Origin: CAYUYH01 sp964449175
Lineage (GTDB): Bacteria; Planctomycetota; Phycisphaerae; SM23-33
Direction of reading: 5' to 3'
Assembly (NCBI GenBank): GCA_964449175.1
Contig: CAYUYH010000122.1
Location: 1 to 8,485, forward strand
DNA length: 8,485 nt
In this document: piece by piece, positions 7,111 through 8,485 of the stretch
Numbering within the stretch: the stretch's first letter is position 1
Layout of the letters: every line of letters begins with the position of its first letter
Notes under the pieces: generated by a model
The model's database searches: none
What the model was told of the DNA's origin: nothing
The model's input: only the letters and a program-made list of their open reading frames with translations
Made by a program: the position numbers and the translations under genes

Positions 7111-7116
7111 CTCCTT
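7111..7116 (-). promoter_or_regulatory. Ribosome binding site deciding the start of DUF4139-like gene B
   Basis: AAGGAG on the minus strand, six bases before the ATG at 7104, followed at once by a signal peptide. It sets the start within a frame that stays open for another 1.2 kb upstream. Confidence 0.8.
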
Positions 7117-7177
7117 GATCTGACTTGTTCTCAGATTCCGCGCTTCTGTCTGCTTTGACGCCCATCGGCAGATATGG

Positions 7178-7198
7178 TTCCACGCAAGTTGCGCGGAA
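7178..7198. promoter_or_regulatory. 21-bp operator-like palindrome upstream of the DUF4139-like operon
   Basis: TTCC (7178-7181) and CGCAA (7183-7187) are mirrored by TTGCG (7189-7193) and GGAA (7195-7198) around a central G at 7188, with a single mismatched pair (7182/7194): nine of ten arm positions are complementary. A one-base centre makes a DNA-binding dimer site more natural than an RNA hairpin. It lies 74-94 bases before the start of gene B, where an operator near a promoter could sit. No regulator gene is in the window to pair with it. Confidence 0.4.
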
Positions 7199-7225
7199 AC
7201 CAGCCCCACACTCGGTTGAGACAGG

Positions 7226-7257
7226 CCGCTTCGCTGCTTACGAAGCGGTTTTCTCTT
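7226..7257 (+). terminator. Intrinsic terminator or attenuator on the plus strand
   Basis: CCGCTTCG (7226-7233) and CGAAGCGG (7241-7248) form a perfect eight-base-pair, GC-rich stem with a seven-base loop (CTGCTTA), followed directly by TTTTCTCTT (7249-7257). This is the standard form of a Rho-independent terminator reading rightwards. No plus-strand gene lies upstream in the gap, so it would end either a short untranslated transcript or a leader of the activase gene. The T-tract can itself pair with the next bases: GTTTTC (7248-7253) with GAAAAC (7258-7263). On the minus strand the hairpin lacks a following T-run and would sit in the leader of the DUF4139-like operon if that transcript starts upstream of 7257. 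Confidence 0.6.
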
Positions 7258-7464
7258 GAAAACGGGGGCGGGCGGATTGCACAATCTTGGCCAAACTGAA
7301 GTTGTGGCATGGGCACGCCCGGCGGTTGCGTCGCGGGCGCGGCGTCCTGCCGGCGACGGCCGGCGGAGGGTAACCACGGAATGGCTGCCCAGCCGTCCCG
7401 CCGGCGCCTTCAGGGCCGGCATCACACGCCTGGGACTGCTCGCAGGCAGCATATAGGTACAGGC

Positions 7465-8485
7465 ATGAGCTGTTATGTAGGCATCGACATTGGGGCGGTC
7501 TCCGCGAAGGCCGCCTTGCTGATAGACGATCGCCCCGCCGGCGAGCGGATCGGGGCCTTCGAGTTCTTCTGCCACCGAGCCGGCGGGCCGGGGGCCGTGT
7601 ACGTAAGCTCCTATCGCCGCACTCGCGGCAAGCCGCTGGCCGCGGCCACCGATCTGCTCGAAGAGGCGATCGCTGCCGTTGGACAGGATCGCGTTAGTGG
7701 CGTGTGCCTGACCGGCAGCGGCTCGAAGCTTGCGGCCGCGAAGCTGGCCGCGACGGTAGCCAACGAGTTCCGCTCGATTGCGGCCGGCCTGACTGCGGTC
7801 GGCGAGAACGTCCGCACGGTCTTCGAGATGGGCGGGGAGAGTTCTAAGTACCTTCGCCTGTCGCCCGGCGACGACGGCTACGGCATCGTCGACTACGCCA
7901 CGAACGGCGACTGTGCGGCCGGGACGGGCTCGTTCATAGACCAGCAGGCCGGGCGGCTGAAGTACGCCGTCGAGCAGGTCGGCCCGCTTGTGCTCTCCGC
8001 GGAGCGTGCCGCCCAGGTGGCCGGGCGGTGCAGCGTGTTCGCCAAGAGCGACATGATCCACGCCCAGCAGAAGGGCTACTCGCCGGCGGAGGTGCTTCGC
8101 GGGCTGTGCAACGCGGTTTCGCGGAACTTTCGCACGGCTGTGGTCCGCTCGCACCCGGTCGAGCCGCCGGTGGCGCTGATCGGCGGCGTGGCGGCGAACC
8201 AGGCCGTCGTGCGGGCGATGGCTGAGGCGTTCGATCTGACCGAAGGCGCGCTGGTCGTGCCGGCCGCCTTCACGCACGTCCCGGCGATCGGCGCGGCGGT
8301 GATCGCGTCGCAGTCCCGCCAGGCCGGCGACCTGCGCCACATGGCCGACCTACGTGCAGCCAGCGACACCGCCCACGGCGTGTTCCCCACCGCGGCGCCG
8401 CTGGACATGTCCAACGTGGTGCTGCTGCGTGACCAGGTCGTGCCGTACGAGCCGCCTTATGGCGACGAGCCGATCGACGTGTACC
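7465..8485 (+). CDS. 2-hydroxyacyl-CoA dehydratase activase (BadF/BadG/BcrA/BcrD ATPase), 5' part
   Basis: An open frame of 340 codons with no stop before the right edge. It belongs to the ASKHA-fold ATPases that use ATP and a [4Fe-4S] cluster to push low-potential electrons into 2-hydroxyacyl-CoA dehydratases or benzoyl-CoA reductases. Visible motifs: phosphate-binding loop GIDIGAVSAKA (residues 6-16), TGSGSK (83-88), MGGESSK (122-128), NGDCAAGTGSFIDQQA (147-162), CSVFAKSDMI (189-198) and the adenosine-loop GGVAAN (240-245). Cys150 and Cys189 are 39 residues apart, as are the cluster ligands Cys127 and Cys166 of Acidaminococcus HgdC. The activase domain ends near residue 295, yet the frame continues through a linker (VVPYEPPYGDEPIDVY). 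This suits the very large fusion form, with a second ATPase domain and further dehydratase-like domains, better than a single-domain HgdC. The ATG at 7465 is chosen because the phosphate loop follows at the usual distance; its ribosome binding site is weak. Confidence 0.88.
   Translation, partial: MSCYVGIDIGAVSAKAALLIDDRPAGERIGAFEFFCHRAGGPGAVYVSSYRRTRGKPLAAATDLLEEAIAAVGQDRVSGVCLTGSGSKLAAAKLAATVANEFRSIAAGLTAVGENVRTVFEMGGESSKYLRLSPGDDGYGIVDYATNGDCAAGTGSFIDQQAGRLKYAVEQVGPLVLSAERAAQVAGRCSVFAKSDMIHAQQKGYSPAEVLRGLCNAVSRNFRTAVVRSHPVEPPVALIGGVAANQAVVRAMAEAFDLTEGALVVPAAFTHVPAIGAAVIASQSRQAGDLRHMADLRAASDTAHGVFPTAAPLDMSNVVLLRDQVVPYEPPYGDEPIDVY

Larger units (their letters stand above)
7105..7464. other. 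Divergent intergenic region, no gene
   Basis: These 360 bases separate the start of DUF4139-like gene B (minus) from the start of the activase gene (plus), so promoters for both should lie here. I find no convincing sigma70 pair in either direction; the best minus-strand candidate, TTTCCG with CATATC 17 bases on (about 7198-7170), is poor. The region contains a palindrome (7178-7198) and a plus-strand intrinsic terminator (7226-7257), listed separately. The part from 7264 to 7464 is GC-rich. A 66-codon open frame at 7256-7456 starts with TTG, has no good ribosome binding site and shows no recognisable features. Confidence 0.6.

Noticed and set aside
5761..7158. 465-codon plus-strand open frame opposite the DUF4139-like genes
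   Set aside because: It is a shadow of the minus-strand genes, rich in Val/Gln/His/Asp/Arg, and crosses the boundary between them. The minus-strand frames have signal peptides, ribosome binding sites and mutual homology.
7256..7456. 66-codon open frame just before the activase gene, a possible leader peptide
   Set aside because: It begins with TTG within the terminator's tail, has Arg/Ala/Gly-rich random-looking composition and lacks any run of regulatory codons.
7105..8340. Upstream extension of DUF4139-like gene B to an 829-residue protein
   Set aside because: The extra sequence has no domain character, overlaps the activase gene on the other strand and lies before a strong ribosome binding site and signal peptide at 7104.

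Overview
The window is bacterial, GC-rich and tightly packed. It most likely comes from a planctomycete, perhaps of the class Phycisphaerae. That is an inference from three things: the Pro-Ala-Ser linkers in a secreted membrane protease, a short phenylalanyl-tRNA synthetase beta chain, and the gene mix. No rRNA gene is present to confirm it. I see no tRNA, CRISPR array, insertion sequence or phage gene.

Layout from left to right. (1) Minus strand, 1866 down to 1: a long NfeD-type membrane serine protease, followed 43 bases later by a short NfeD-like membrane protein that runs off the left edge. (2) A compact divergent promoter region (1867-2087) with good sigma70-like boxes for both directions. 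(3) Plus strand, 2088-4091: pheT, in a form lacking the usual N-terminal tRNA-binding (EMAP/OB) insert and without pheS beside it. (4) A 342-base convergent spacer (4092-4433) holding a large imperfect inverted repeat. (5) Minus strand, 7104 down to 4434: two tandem genes for secreted, homologous DUF4139-like proteins, 22 bases apart, both with strong ribosome binding sites. (6) A 360-base divergent spacer (7105-7464) with a 21-bp palindrome and a textbook intrinsic terminator on the plus strand that has no plus-strand gene upstream of it. (7) Plus strand from 7465 to the right edge: the start of a 2-hydroxyacyl-CoA dehydratase activase (BadF/BadG/BcrA/BcrD ATPase), probably the N-terminal domain of the very large fusion form.

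How the genes work together. The two NfeD genes form one membrane quality-control unit; a flotillin/stomatin-like partner would be expected beyond the left edge. pheT is housekeeping. The DUF4139-like pair is probably one operon with an envelope or periplasmic role of unknown nature. The activase would supply ATP-driven low-potential electrons to a radical acyl-CoA dehydratase or a related enzyme. Nothing in the sequence ties the DUF4139 pair to the activase except the shared divergent region. The least explained parts of the window are the DUF4139-like pair and the regulatory structures in the two long spacers.
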